Under the pieces are notes generated by a model that was not told where the DNA came from, searched no databases, and saw only the letters and a list, made by a program, of their open reading frames with translations. The position numbers were made by a program, and so were the translations under genes. DNA of 64,000 nt from Gavia stellata (taxonomy: Eukaryota > Chordata > Aves > Gaviiformes > Gaviidae): assembly GCF_030936135.1 (NCBI RefSeq), contig NC_082618.1, positions 9,707,034 through 9,771,033 on the forward strand. The letters are read 5' to 3'. Positions 10,999-23,247 of the stretch are shown here, one piece after another. Each line of letters starts with the position of its first letter. Position 1 is the stretch's first letter.

Positions 10999-11231
10999 AA
11001 AACATAATGGAAAATTTTTCCGCAATTATAAAGGAAGCAGCATGGCTTTATGTATCCTGTAATAAGTGGGAAGTGGGGAAAATGCTCAAGAATCTGGATC
11101 ATTGCTTTTATCATATCCTATCACAACGTTGCGTTTCGTTAACTCAATTTCGGAAGGGCAGCTTTTCCATGTTTTTGGTGTTTTTTGAGGAAGGTGTAAT
11201 GGGTTCAGCATGTACCAGCGAGTTTTTGAAG
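10999..11231 (+). CDS. Candidate long exon of unrecognised upstream gene
   Basis: About 77 open codons lie between a modest acceptor (ttaactagttatgag) and a strong donor (TTGAAG|GTAGGT). A second strong donor, TTTT|GTAAGT, follows 10 bases later. Segments include MENFSAIIKEAAWLYVSCNK and MLKNLDHCFYHILSQRC. An ATG at 11007 lies near the 5' end, so this could alternatively contain a start codon. Not recognised. Confidence 0.32.
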
Positions 11232-11890
11232 GTAGGTTTTGTAAGTTATGGTGTTTCAAAAGGTGATGGAAGGAAATGTGGGTTTCTTTGAAGGCTTGAA
11301 CTGTAGAACCCTGATGGATTGGATGTTGTTGAGTTTCCAGTCAAGGACAAAATGGACCAAAACAGATTTCAGTCTTCAGTCTTTCCTTCTGCTCGTACAT
11401 GATAGGACTGTGTGCTTTCACAGTTGGATAGCAATCTGCCTCTATGTCATTTAGTCCTTAAAGGCAATAAACAGCTTCAGTGCCCGTTTACTTTTACCAA
11501 ACTTGAGAGTAGTCCGCTATACTGAACAAAGCATTTGAATTCATGCTTCAAGTTAAACAGGTTGTCTGCAAGACGTGCATTTTACAGGCTGGATTTCATT
11601 CAGGAAGATTTTTGGAAATGTAGATCGTTGGGTTTGTAGAGTAGATGGATCTCAGAGCCCCGTGATAGGTAAATAATGGCAGGAGTACAGCCTCCTCCAT
11701 TTCATTTCATGTCAAAAGAAGTTCTATTATTTTTGTCTTCCAAAGAAATATTTCCTAATTTTATTTTACCAATGGTCCTTTTTTTGTACCCTTATCAATT
11801 TTTCAGTTCAGGTTTGGAAATCACTTTTCCGCTCTTCATGCAGCCTCTAGTGGTCCCTCCCCTCCACAAAAATCTCAGCTTTGATTTCTT

Positions 11891-12121
11891 ATGGGGTCGG
11901 CAGGGGAGTATAGGGAGCAGTGCAAAATTCTTGCTGGTGCTGCTGCTGCATCTCCCGACGGGAGTGCAGAGTCCCACAGCCAGCAGAGCCCTGGAGAAGG
12001 AAATAGCATAAACAGTTTTCGTAAAGCAGAGAAAATAGGTGCAGGAAAATATTTTAAATTGAACTATAATGAAATTATTGTTTATGGCCCAGCTTCTACC
12101 TTACATCCAGAATCTGTCATT
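11891..12121 (+). other. Open region with protein-like reading, exon status unclear
   Basis: Two overlapping plus-strand frames are open here. One is rich in Ala, Ser and Gln at its start (AAAASPDGSAESHSQQSPGE) and ends YFKLNYNEIIVYGPAS before a TAA. A CAG acceptor lies at about 11896, but no convincing donor accompanies it. It may be part of the same gene or chance. Confidence 0.2.
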
Positions 12122-12527
12122 TAAGTGATTGGGCCAGCAGGTGGCAAATATAATTGAATTCAAGAAAATAAATAAGGAAGTAGGCTGGGGATTGTTTGCT
12201 AGAAAGAAGACATCTAGTTTACTAATTAGGAGGATTTATAGGATGCTGTACTTAAAAATAGATGATTATTGATAGCTCATCTTAATCATGAAAATTACCT
12301 TATATTTTCAGTTTCCTGCAACCAGCATTGCTGCAGCAGTCAGGTGTGTGACTACAAAATGCATAGGGAAGCTAATCTCGTGTTAATCCATCTGGCACGG
12401 ACATCGATGTCTCAGAAACTGAGGGCAGGGGTTGCAGGCTGCGCTGGTGCAGCTATATTGCTGCTGGTTTTAAGAGGTGCAGCTTGAGAACCTGTTGCAT
12501 TGGGTTGCACTTCTTACTGCAATGTAG

Positions 12528-12674
12528 GCATAGGTGGAGAAGAGACAGAATTGTATCCGGTTCTGTGTTAGCAATAATCAGAAACAGCAGACCCACTGCA
12601 CTAGATGCTGTTATTGTCAACTGTAAACTTTATGAAAGGCTGCACAGAAACAATGTTATTAATTTAGAGAGGGG
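12528..12674 (+). CDS. Candidate exon of unrecognised upstream gene
   Basis: After a pyrimidine-rich acceptor (cacttcttactgcaatgtag) the frame runs about 48 codons, including RDRIVSGSVLAIIRNSRP and LDAVIVNCKLYERLHRNNV, to GGGG|GTAGCA. The composition is convincingly protein-like. An alternative acceptor lies six bases further on. Phase connection to the neighbours is not established. Confidence 0.32.
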
Positions 12675-15600
12675 GTAGCAAAAGATACGGTATATTACAT
12701 CTGTCTTTGAATTAGGTAGAAAGAGAAAAGAAGTTGGAATTCTTTTCAGTTAATTATAAGAGAGTGTAAAAATCATAGGACTGTAGAAAACTAAGATGGA
12801 GATTGCTTTTGACATTCTCATATATCTAAGTAGCAATGTAAAGGTATTTTAAGTGGAAATCAGAAGTAGAAGTTAAATTTTTTTTTTTTTTTTAAGGAAG
12901 TAGTGGTGATAACTCTGGCATTTAGGTCAATATCATCTCTCAAAGTTGTTCTTGTGTTCAAAGCTGTATGAGTTACTGGTGAGGTCATTGTGCCAGACAT
13001 GTATGGATTACACATTTCCCTATGCCCTTATCTAATTAATTTCTCTGTGCTACACTTTGGAGTAATTTGAATATGAAGTATATCAGGAAAACAGAGTTGT
13101 TTTGTTCTAAGTGGAGAACTCAAGCAGAACTATTCCTCACAAAAAGTAACAAACATCCAGAGTGAATTACCATGAAGGAGATTGCAGCTGAGATTGTAAA
13201 TATTATTTTGAGAGACTTAGATTTCCTTCTGAAAGGAAAGAGCATTATGGGATATTTTGAAAATGTGGAAGGGGAATAATAACCAAAAAACCCCCATAAG
13301 ATAAATTTGGATCACCAGCCTTTTTTCTATTTCATGTCTAACATTCATTTCGGAGATAAAACAGTTGCATCAAGCTGAGGCTAGTTTAATGTGCCTGGTA
13401 AAATGGAGTTGATTCACATGGATCTGGTCCATTCTCTTCTGTCACCTAATATTTCTGTTACTCTGTCTATATGTTATTTCAACCAACCAAATAAATTTTT
13501 TAACAATTTGGAGAAAAATAAATGGAAGTTTCAAAGTAAATATTTTTATATTCCTTCTCATGCATTCAGTAGTTCTAGAGACCTTCTTTGTTGCATATAC
13601 CTCCAAGTAATTTGTAGCAATAAAATGCATTGCTGAAGTAAAATAGTTAATTGAAATTTAGATTGGAAATAGATTAATTTAATTTGGTATTTCAGAGAGT
13701 TATGATTTAAGCTTTTCTTATGCCCAGCAACAGATAAATTAATAGATAAGGAGTATGAAAACTGTGCACTTCGGTGTTGAGGCAAATGCTCATTAGGAGC
13801 TATGGAATAAGGAGGTTCTTTAATAGAGAAGACTTGCACTCTGCATTTGACAGAGCTGTTCTGAGCAGGGGCTTAAAATACCCCAGGAGACTGAATTTTA
13901 CTTGGTTTGATAGGAACCAAGAGGCCTAGAGATGTCTTGATCTGTTTGCCATTCCTCAGTTGCCTCGGAAAGCACACCGCTTTGTTACTGGAACTTCGCT
14001 CTGGGGGCAGACTTTGCTCCTAAAAGACTAATCTGTCTCGTGGACAATCCAACTTAGTGTAAAAATTATTTTAGTTTACTTGTGATTTAATTGCAAAATT
14101 ATTCAGACTTTGTGTATTTTATATGTGAGTAATACAAATTTCGACTTAAGTATTTGTGCTACCTGTTTTTTGTGTGTTTGTGTTTAATGCAGCTGAAGGT
14201 TATTATGTGAAATGGGTTAGTTTGAATCTTTAAAGGAGCTGCCAACATGCATTTGCCTGAGTTACTTCGGCAGTAGAGAAGAGAGGAAGAATTCCAAACA
14301 CATCATCCTGATTTCACAAGTCTGCAGAGATCTCCAAAATGGACTTACCCATCTGTGTTAGGTAGTAAGTTGTGCGCTACTTTGATTATGTACAAATGCC
14401 TGCATGTGTGCACTCCCTCTCTGTACACATGTAATCTGTAGATCCTTATCTGTCTAGACATATGTGTACATACACTTTCTGGACTTCACTAAACGCTAAG
14501 AATAATTGTGTATAGAGTATCTGAGTGTTTTTACAAGATAGAGAAATTTGGTTATTTTTCGTTTTGAAATAATGCAAATAGCAAATAATGCTTGAGCAAA
14601 ATAAACTTGCAGTTTCGTTTTTGTTTCAGTTCACCATGCAATTAGATGGCCCTTGAAATCTGTGGAGTAAGAATTCAATGATAAATAAGGAACGACAATC
14701 CATCTTATTTTCATTAAGTGATCAGTTTCTTACTATGTTGATGAAGTGGATGTCTTTATTTGCATTCAGATATAAAGATTCCTTATTCTTAAAATCAATT
14801 CAGTGTAATAAGTGAGGGTTGCAGTTGTTATTAAAGGTGAGCACTATTTTCCAGTACTCAGATGTTAATCAATGCGAATTTTGATACTAACAGCAATTAC
14901 TATGCTAATTATCACTAGATAACTTTTTACATTTTTAGCAGCGTTTCTTAATGATATTCGTGGGACTGTAAACTCTGCCTTCTTAAGAATGCCGATTATC
15001 TTTTTCTCTTTTGAGCATGCATGTGTTTAGTAGAGCCTTTGTAGACCCTGGCTATGTAGATGAATCACCATGGTCTCTGCCTATACTGGTGATCTATGAG
15101 CCTTGTACCTACAAGTAACCACTTCAGTGCACGCGTAGGTTGAAGTCAAGCACGTGTGAAGTAACAGAGCGGAGAGAATGGGCCGTGGCTCCAGCTTACG
15201 GTTAATGCAGACAGGCACAGCTGGGAGGATACCTCAAGTTTGAGACATCGTATCCTACTGCCGCTGTATGAAGGACCTTACATAGCCTCTACTAGTATTT
15301 AAATGCAACTACAAATTTGGCATTTTAGAAGGAAAACTATGGGAGAGAATCTCTTTTAGAGTCTGCATCCACAACTGTGTAAATATATTGATAGACCTCA
15401 GCAACTAAAATCTCAGCTGAATCTGTTTCTTGAGCCTGTTGCAACTGTCGCAGTTCCTTCCTGTAATCGAACTGTGCAGTGTACCATCCCAGGCAATAGA
15501 GCTGAAACTAGACTTTACATTTAACGATGCTTTCATATTGAGAGCCCAACTAGTAACTGAATGTTAAAGAGCGTGGCTTTATATAACTTACCTTTCATTG

Positions 15601-18600
15601 CACTGGAACTCCATGGTAGAAGTAGTGATAGTATTCAGTACCCTAGATAGTATTCATCCACCTTAATCATGAAACTTTCTCTTCCTTTTCTATTAATTAC
15701 ACTTTGTTTTGTTTTTTGAATTTCTGGAACAAATGAAGGCAGAGTGCTATAAATAATTGACTTCTTTAATTAGATAACCATGATTTAGTTCCAGTGCATA
15801 GCTTGTAATGTATATGAAACATGGCGGCCAAATACTGCGTAGTGCGGTACAGCACTGGGTTAACAGTATATGTAGGTGTAGACAGTTGCTGTGGTCCCAG
15901 CACTAGAAGTCATGTTACAATGCCTGTCTTCTGCATCGCAGGAACTCCTGTTACTTTGAATGTTCATTGCATTACAAAGTCATAGTTCAGCCTATATCCC
16001 TCTATCACTCTCTCATCCTTCCTTGGTGGGTGTAACTCTAATTGCTTGATCTGACAAACAGCATTCATAGTCGAAATTAATGACATCTTTCTCTCACATT
16101 TCCTTGAACATATAAGAGTTTTCTGTGTTGCAGCAGATAATTTTATTTGTCTCTATTTACAGAAGCATATTGGATCTATTTAAGTAGTGGGTAATGTTTT
16201 TGTATTTCTAATGTCCTGCATGGTTGGCAAAAACTGACAGTTGCAGTTATAATCACCCTGCTTTCCTGGGTTGTAGCGCAGGTGCAGAACTTACTGTTTA
16301 ACCTTCCTCCAAAACAGAAAAACTATTGTATCGGAACATTACTAATTCACTAAATGTTCATAGAGAACATTTAGCTCATAATTATAGGCATTCCTTCTCA
16401 AAATTTAAATATTTCTGTGTTCATCCATCCTGAAGTGAAAAAAGGTGGGAGGGAGGGGAAAAGGGAAAGGGAGGCTTTGCTTGCTCAGATCTTCACTTCA
16501 GAAATAATGATGAGGAAAGCAACCCTTGTGTCTGGGTTTCAAAACAAGGCACCAGGGTAGCCAGCTGGTGATGATTTCTGAGCAACTGTAGTGGATATTG
16601 TTCACAGTTATCTGCTTTGACAGTATTTAAGCTTTGTTGTTCAATTTTGTGCATGGATCCACTGGCATCATCCTCATCGTGGGAGAGCATTTCCCCGTCT
16701 AAAGAGTTTCTGTGGAATCTTCTGCAACACACAGAAATTGTGCTGTACCTTTCAACTGGGTTCTACAAATTAAAGCCTCCTGGTGTAGCAAAAACACATT
16801 CTCTTCATTATTGTTTTGCATTGTGTACCCATGAAGGATCCTTCTGGACTTAGTTCTAAAGGAATAATTATACTATTTAAATATTAAACATCAAAGTTCT
16901 TCTTTTATTGTTAAACCAATATTAAAGTAGGACAAAACTGATTTACAGTTTATGGCATTGCATTCCAGAATTGCTGACGTTGCAGCTGATGTCCTGTTTC
17001 AGCAATACTGGCACTGCCAGGAGGCTCAGAAATGTAGATTTTAATCAAAAACTTTATTTTGAGACACACTTCAGTTACATGATAATCTTTCCTTGTGAAC
17101 TTCCAAGCTGCTAAAAAGGGCAAATGGCTGCAGCTTCCTTTGAAACAATTCAAAAGCCTGGTTTTTGTCAGTATATAATTTCAATATAATGGAATTGAAA
17201 GTTGTGTGTCTTTTTCTCACAGATTGTTATTTAGTCACTATATATTAGCTTTTGTAGCCTTTTTGATATATTTAAGCTCATAAACTTCTTATTAGATAGA
17301 TTGAATTTACCATTATGTTGTTACTTTTTATTAATAGAATAAATCAGTTTCAGATACGTTGGTTTGCACTGAATTGTTTATTTTACGGGATGTTTAAACT
17401 TTACTGAAAGAAAACGGAAGGTCTGATGCCCAGTCTTCTGCTTTAGAACTCATTTGGTAACACTTTGAGATACAACCTGCCTCAACCAGCAAGTGCTAAA
17501 CATGTTATCCAGAGATACAAGGCTAATAAAATTTCTTAACATTCTTTGAAATGTAATATATTTTGCAGTATTCCCAATATATAACATTCAAATACTTGCA
17601 AGTTGTTTTATTATTGTAATAGAAAGCTTTAATTTCATTATTAGGGAAATATTCCAGAGTAAGAGCAGTTTTTCACTGAAAGTATCAACTCTGTGTTGAA
17701 AACACCTGTCTGATATCTCCTTTTATATATATCTCTCTCTCTCTATCTCTAACAAAATCTTCCATAAGATGTAGTCCTTCTCATTCAGAAATCAAATGCA
17801 AGCAAATTAATGAGAACTGCCTTCCAAAATGTCTTGCTCAGTTCTTAATATTTATGATACCCACAAAACTTGAAAACATCTGTTCTACAGAAAAGTAGTA
17901 ATTAAAATACACTTAATCAGGAAGAGCTATCTCTTAATTCAGAATCAGAACTTTGCTTTGCAGGGGTTAGTCGCAGGGGTTAGTTGAGCAGCCATGATTG
18001 CAAAAAAAGTGATGAATGTTTTTTTACTTCTTTTGATTATGAGGAAATAGTAACTTATTTCACTTTAAGGCTGTAGTCCTTAAGTAACTTGTGCAAACCA
18101 GCTGACTTCATCTATGAATATGAAGCATAGTGTTAAGTATCATTCGGTTCATTTTATCATTGAATTTTAGGGATGTTGTTTCTTGCTTTTTTTGTTTGTT
18201 TAATATATGTTTATATTATTCATCAGGAGAAGTTCCACATAGACAATTGCAGAAGTATGTATAGTGGATATAAAAACTTGAGAATTCTTACACCAGTAAT
18301 CATGTAATAACAGCCCAGGCTTTGTGCTTGATGGAGGTATTTTGTTTGGATTCAGTGTTGCTTCTGCAGTCTTTTCCTCACCGATTATGTATGCATCTTT
18401 ATTATTGTATTAAGTAGCTAATTAAATCTGGTCAGGTTAACCTTTCTTGATGATTAGAAGTAGGCATCTCATCCACTGAAAAAGCTAATAATTTTGGGTG
18501 GAACATCTTGTTCTTGTTTGAATAATTATCTTTGTTTACATTCACATGGCATTAATCACTTGAACCAGTCATCTTTGGGAGAAAAAGGGGGAGTGCCCAT

Positions 18601-19052
18601 AGCAGGTTTTCAAATGCTGTATATACATAAGTTATAAAGGAGGATGCATTTCCCTTCGTTCCTCTCTATGAGCAAAATAGGAAGACATTTTGAATTCATA
18701 ACCCAGAATAAAAGCTGTAGTTTCAAAGTACACAAAGAACTGTAGTTTGTTTTCAAATAACTTTTAAAAGTAGGTCCTCCAGGCTGATCAGCTGAACTGA
18801 AGTCTTGTTTCCTCGGTGAAAATTCTTCAGCAGTAGCATTGCAGAATTTTCCCAGTAGAGTGTTTTTCATTCTTTTCCAATTATTACTGTTATTATTTTA
18901 TAGCTCTGCTTGTCTTTGTTTTGTGGTCTGTTCCTTTTTTTGAATGCTAGTGAAAGCTTCTTGGTCATTTTCCCTGTCCTTTCCCTCAGTTTGATGTTTT
19001 CTGCCAACTCTTCTGCCCTAAAGCCTTTTTTTTTTTTTGTTTTTTCTCCAAG
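12675..19052 (+). other. Long stretch without supportable gene features
   Basis: This AT-rich sequence contains T-runs (about 12879-12893), a short TCTCTC run near 17730 and scattered short chance open frames on both strands. I see no exon pair, RNA gene or recognisable repeat. If the upstream gene is continuous this is mostly intron, and some exons may be missed. Confidence 0.5.
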
Positions 19053-19149
19053 GGCTAGATCTTGCTTTGGTACAACCATTGCCTTTATTGCTCGTGGGAG
19101 GAGCGTATCCCTAAAAAATGCTCCATATGTTGTGGCTTCTGACGTCAAG
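19053..19149 (+). CDS. Candidate exon of unrecognised upstream gene (3' half)
   Basis: A very long pyrimidine tract (poly-T then ttttttctccaag) is followed by an open frame reading ARSCFGTTIAFIARGRSVSL and ending VVASDVK|GTTTGA. It leaves phase 0, matching the next exon. The opposite strand is also open across this region, which weakens the call. The CAAG acceptor and GTTTGA donor are only moderate. Confidence 0.38.
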
Positions 19150-20246
19150 GTTTGAAATACCAAAAGGCGAGACTGCAAAGCGACCTTCTGGCAGTTTTTC
19201 TGTGCTCCCTCCACCTTGCATCTGAGGCTCAGGAGCTCTTCTAATCCTTCTTTGGGAAGGACTCAATAGCTCCGTCAAAAGGTGTTCATACTGAAGACTG
19301 TTTTATTTTAATCATTAAATATCATGATGGTTATAAACTGCTGCTTCTCAGAAACAAAACTGGGGGATTATAGGAGATCTGTTAGCTCGCTCCTGTGTGG
19401 TCCAGAGAGCAAGTAGGATGCTAAGAATTATTAGAAAAGAAATGGAGAAAAAACACAAGAAACTTTTTGATACCACTATAAAACCATCATATATCTGCAT
19501 CTTGAGTACTGTGTGCCTTAAAAACGATATGTTAAAGTAAAAGCTACTTCTACAGTAAAAGCTGTAGAGAAGGGCAGCAAATGCAATCAAAGATAAGGCA
19601 GATATGGTGATTGTGAACCATATTCACATGTTCCTTCTACAAACGGTCTTGAAGTCATTGAAAGATATAACTTTTATGCTATTCCTTTTCTGATTAAAAT
19701 CGCCTTCTGTAAGTCATTTTATGATACATATAAATATTACGGTTATCATTCTTCATGGTTAAAATAAGGCTTTTCTCTTTGGCAAGAGGAAGGCTATACA
19801 TGCAAATTCAGATTCCTAATGCTTTTCCGCTAACTCTGCCCTTGTGTTCCAACAAAATTAGGAAAAATATGTTTCATATCTTCTTTTTTATCTGTTTCTT
19901 TTTGTATCTTCTATTCTTTGATTCTCACTTTATTTCTTGTTTCCTTATCTTTACTGTTCTTATATGTTTTTGTGGGTACATTTGTGTTGCATTTTTCTCT
20001 TTTATTTGTTTACTTCATCTTGAACTTTCTCCCAAATCCTTAAGTTTTTCTCTCTTTATCTAGACCTGAATGTACACATTGAGTCATCATTTTTGCTCCT
20101 TCCATTTCCACTTCCTTTCCTCTTCTACTCCAATATTTGTATTTTCCCCTTTCCTCCCTGATGTTACCATTTTTTCCTCAGCATTTGTTGATGTCTCTCC
20201 CATATACTTTCCTGTCTTTTTCTTGGTGTTTTGTACTTCAGCTCAG

Positions 20247-20336
20247 CAGGAGAGACTGAACGGGGATTTGGGCCTTGAGCTTTTTCTTAGTAGTGCAAAA
20301 CGTATTAGAAACTACCTTAAAATCATGGCGGGCAGG
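20247..20336 (+). CDS. Candidate exon of unrecognised upstream gene (3' half)
   Basis: The acceptor is cttggtgttttgtacttcagctcag (an alternative AG lies five bases upstream). The 90-nt open segment encodes QERLNGDLGLELFLSSAKRI and then RNYLKIMAGR, and ends at GGCAGG|GTATCC. Phase is 0 at both ends, matching the exon at 19053 and the exon at 22809. The peptide is basic and helical. Not recognised. Confidence 0.43.
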
Positions 20337-22808
20337 GTATCCCCTAACTGACCTGTGGCATGAGGATGACTGAGAGAAAACAAATTCCTCTTTCACAAAT
20401 TTAACTTCTAAAAATTCAGGCTCCATCCTTCCAGCTGGAAACAAGATAATATAATGGGTTGTTACAAGCTGTTAAAATTTGAGACTGAGGAGGGGGAATA
20501 GGCTGAAGTTATTCTATGAATTGTTCCATTCTTTGTGGGAGGCTGTTAAAATAAAGCAACAATATAAAAGATGAGTTATATACAATTTAATGTAAAGCTG
20601 TTTGATGTCATTATGATATTTCTTCCCTGATTGTCTAAAATTTGTGTACTTTTTAAAAGTTCTACATTTTTTGGTTCTTTCTGAACATTATGAAAATTGT
20701 ACTGAGAGGAGTAAATTCATCTGCATAAAATTGACTGCAAAGAGTAATTAGTCCTTCATTAATATGCAAATTTGGTCCAGTGCAAATTCATCTATATATG
20801 AGGCTTAAATATGCAAGTCAGTCTTGCTGTGCGAGAAGCCCAGATGCTTTTATTTACTTTGAAATTGAGGGATTTGGTTAATGATGTTGTTGACAGGAAA
20901 ACTTGAATAAATTTGATGATCACCATCTTTCATATTAGACGAGGCCCACTGAAAAAAATTACCAAGTAAAATACCAATTTTATTTGGTAATTTCCTATTA
21001 CCAATCTAGTAATAAAATGTAAGATGCAAAGTAATAGAGTTAGATTTCCTAATGTAGTTATCCTGAGACTTCAACTGTTCCCCAAAGATAGAACAATTTT
21101 TCTTAAACTTTGTTTTTCCAGAGGGTAAAGACATCTACATAAGCTGTATGAATAACATACTGCCTAGAGATTTAATATTGGAAAGTTAGCTCTCTTGCTT
21201 GTTTCATTTGGAGAGAGTATATAAGCCTGGGAATTAAAAAGCAGGAGCTTTGGAAATGGCCATCATCGTCATCTTCCTGGATGGCCATCATCTTAACTAT
21301 CTGTATACTCTTCTCAAGATTTAGTGTTGAGGCCTTTGCTCTGAACCTGTGGAGCCAGACTGGAAGCTGTCTGAACCCATGGACAATTATATTTGGATCA
21401 CCTAAGCTAATCAATAACCTTTTTCTTAAATATCCTTACATTTTTACAGCCCTCAGTAACACAACTTTCTTACTGCTATCACTCAACACGGACTGGCTCA
21501 GAGAAGCAGGATTTTTTCTTGCCAACAAATCTAAGAAGTGATGTGTCTTGTCCCTTTCCTCCTCCGCTTGCTTCTGCCCCCGTGTGCTGTGGGTGCTTTG
21601 GCACATCCAGGATTTCCCTGGTTTTGTCCATCAATGCCACAGCAGCCATCACTCGGTCATGTGTGGATAGGGTTCTCTGCATTTGTCAGTCTTGTTTCAT
21701 CTGTGAGGAGAGGGTGCCACACACTATTCTTCCTAGTGTTTCTTCCTTTTTCTTTCTCTGTAGTTCTTTCAGGCCTAAATTTAGCTTTGGCTTAAGCAAC
21801 CTGGTCTTTGGCTTCAATCATGCACACTTTTTCCTGGACTAAATTTGGTCTCCTCTCTTGCCTGTGTGGGATGTAGACACTTCTAAAATAACAGAGAAAT
21901 GTAGTTTAAATGGACTGAACTCTATGGCAGTTTATAAAGCTCTAGTTGTAACTATCTGCGGACAAGTTAATAGATTATGCCATTTGATTCCTCTGACTTC
22001 TTGGCACAGCTGTTTGGGATATAAATCCTCACAGTGGTGAACAGTTAGTTTCCAAATCCTTAATGTGCTGTACTAGGCAAAAAGTTTATAGAACGATGTT
22101 AAGGAAAGAAAAAATTTAATGAGAGATTAAAATTGATGTGCTCACTCACCACGTGGTGTAGTCTTGCAGGTGAATTCAAAAGCAGGAAAATAGAGACAGA
22201 ATTGAGTATTTGGGGGGAGCAGGGGAGGGGTCTATTAGTCTTGTAAAGGCTCTGGTTGTCCTACAAGGGAATCTGTCCTTTCTTACCATCAGAGTAAGGC
22301 ATTGACAGCTGTCAGAAGGCATAGTATAGAGGGTACATTTGCAGTACCTAATAGTTTAGGAGGTGACAAATTGATTAAAAGGTGAAACTTTAAAAATGCA
22401 ACGTCTTCTGAAACTTAAATAGTCTTTGCCTTTGAGAACACATAGTTGCTGGGCAGTTTCTAGTATTGTTCAGTACCATCCACAGCAATCTTGGCTTTCT
22501 GATCTAGCCCCCAAAAGAAGGAAAATATTAATTTTCAAATATATAAAGAATAGGCATCTCAGTGCAGTCTGAGGTTGTCTCCTGTTAACTATATAATCTT
22601 TATATTCTAGATTAATAAACACTTCACCCTTGGAGTTTATTAGTCCAAAATAAATTTATTACCTCATAAATTCAACCCCCCTCCAGTTATCATCTAATTA
22701 AACTGCAGTACTGTGCATGCTATCTTTGGGGATGTATTAATAATGAAATTATCTTGTGAAACAGTAATTACATACTTTGTGCATTCTTTTCCATACTTTT
22801 TTTTTCAG

Positions 22809-22866
22809 AGTCTACGTGATGAGTGGTGCACACAGTGCTCCATTGTTTTCAGCTCCTCCAAACTCT
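22809..22866 (+). CDS. Coding exon of unrecognised upstream gene
   Basis: Excellent splice signals flank this exon: a tccatactttttttttcag acceptor and an ACTCT|GTAAGT donor. In phase 0 it encodes SLRDEWCTQCSIVFSSSKL, with a WCTQC pair of cysteines. The trailing T plus CA from the next exon gives Ser. A second frame is also open, but only this one connects in phase to the well-supported exons downstream. Confidence 0.55.
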
Positions 22867-23141
22867 GTAAGTATCCAAGGATAAGCAGATTTTTTTTTTC
22901 TCTTAGTAAAAGAGAGAAAAAAGTTTGTTCGTTTGTTTTTGTACTTGGGAAGGGGAAGGACCAATACCACTAGGCTAGGAACAGTTATGAAACATGATTG
23001 TGCAAGTAATTTTAGCTCATGCTTTCTCCTCACTCTTTGAGGAGATTACTCACGGGAATAAAACCTACATACAGGATCTTTTTTGTAAGGCAGTTCTTCC
23101 TGCAATTGCCAAAAAGTGAAGACGACCACTTTATTTGCAAG

Positions 23142-23247
23142 CAAATATTCATTTACGGGACTTCATTGGTGACGTAGATTTGAAGAAAAGGAAAATAGTC
23201 TTAAAGCCTTCCTCAGGAGAGAGATTTACTTACAAATTTTTTCAGCG
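23142..23247 (+). CDS. Coding exon of unrecognised upstream gene
   Basis: The acceptor is actttatttgcaag and the donor AGCG|GTAAGTG is near-perfect. The frame reads NIHLRDFIGDVDLKKRKIVL and then KPSSGERFTYKFFQ, a mixed charged and aromatic peptide typical of a folded domain. The trailing CG plus T from the next exon gives Arg. Other acceptor choices exist upstream but meet stops in this frame. Confidence 0.58.

Noticed and set aside
11676-12011. 111-codon plus-strand hydrophobic open frame as a membrane protein gene
   Set aside because: It is Phe/Leu/Pro-rich from T/C-rich sequence, has no splice or promoter context of its own, and overlaps another open frame.
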